6,545 nt of DNA from an uncultured Eubacteriales bacterium (GTDB taxonomy: Bacteria; Bacillota; Clostridia; Oscillospirales; Oscillospiraceae): positions 1-6,545 of the forward strand of contig ONTN01000134.1 of NCBI GenBank assembly GCA_900320765.1, given 5' to 3'. The stretch's first letter is position 1. Every line of letters starts with the position of its first letter. Below are positions 6,333-6,545 of the stretch, in pieces. The position numbers and the translations under genes are program-made. The notes beneath the pieces were generated by a model. That model searched no databases and was not told where the DNA came from. It saw nothing but the letters and a program-made list of their open reading frames with translations.

Positions 6333-6545
6333 ATGCAGCCTGTAATGTGCTCCCGCTGCAAAGAGAACGTAGCGGTGATATTTATAACGAAGATAGAAAA
6401 CGGGGCTCAGACGCAGGAGGGGCTCTGCCTTAAGTGCGCCCGGGAGCTGAATATCAAGCCCGTTCAGGATATAATGAACCGTATGGGCATCAGCGAGGAA
6501 AACCTCGAGGAGATGAGCCAGGAGATGATGAACGCCTTCGGCGGC
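6333..6545 (+). CDS. McsA-like zinc-finger N-terminus, probably of a ClpC-type AAA+ unfoldase (partial)
   Basis: Only the first 71 residues are present; the frame is open to the window end. The N-terminus has two CxxC pairs, C6-S-R-C9 and C32-L-K-C35, around a short strand segment (VAVIFITKIENG). This is the four-cysteine pattern of McsA-type zinc fingers, expected to bind one zinc ion. The following residues (ELNIKPVQDIMNRMGISEENLEEMSQEMM) resemble, from memory, the N-terminal extension of Clp protease ATP-binding subunits in Ruminococcaceae-like Clostridia. In those proteins the finger precedes ClpC AAA+ domains. A stand-alone McsA, the activator of the arginine kinase McsB, or another UvrB/C-motif protein is the main alternative. 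No AAA+ motif is within the window, so the fusion is inferred. The ATG at 6333 follows AAAGGAG and lies 29 nt after cvpA. Confidence 0.65.
   Translation, partial: MQPVMCSRCKENVAVIFITKIENGAQTQEGLCLKCARELNIKPVQDIMNRMGISEENLEEMSQEMMNAFGG

Overview
The window looks like an ordinary housekeeping stretch of a chromosome from a moderately GC-rich, uncultured-type Clostridia (Bacillota, probably Oscillospirales/Ruminococcaceae-like). This placement is inferred from the ecfA-ecfT-truA gene order, strong AGGAGG-type ribosome binding sites, the DUF5711-CvpA-Clp neighbourhood, and heavy use of ATA, AGG and AGA codons in an otherwise GC-rich sequence. All recognisable genes lie on the + strand. I see no insertion sequence, phage gene, CRISPR array or defence gene.

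Region 1 (1-115) is a complete tRNA-Gly(CCC) with encoded CCA, followed directly by a strong intrinsic terminator. Region 2 (about 129-4374) starts at a good extended -10 promoter. It reads as one tightly packed operon: an RlmI-like class I SAM methyltransferase without a PUA domain, a single gene in which the two energy-coupling-factor ATPases EcfA1 and EcfA2 are fused, ecfT (overlapping its end by 8 nt), and truA. The fused ATPase and EcfT would form the shared ECF module that powers vitamin uptake with S subunits encoded elsewhere. The methyltransferase and TruA suggest a link to RNA modification.

truA is broken. The catalytic N-terminal half and the C-terminal half are in different frames, and about 16-19 family residues are missing at the junction near 4040-4054. 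This is either a real deletion/frameshift or an assembly error, and it is the most checkable anomaly in the window.

Region 3 (4375-6545) starts at a second probable promoter (about 4406-4414). It encodes a membrane-anchored DUF5711-like protein predicted to be rich in beta strands, a four-helix CvpA-family membrane protein with an enlarged middle segment, and the start of a gene with a McsA-like four-cysteine zinc finger. The last gene is most likely the N-terminus of a ClpC-type AAA+ unfoldase and runs off the window. The spacing (30 and 29 nt) suggests one transcription unit. No function for this set can be proven from the sequence.

I found no convincing novel system. The notable points are the ECF ATPase fusion, the damaged truA, and the uncharacterised DUF5711/CvpA/zinc-finger-Clp cluster.
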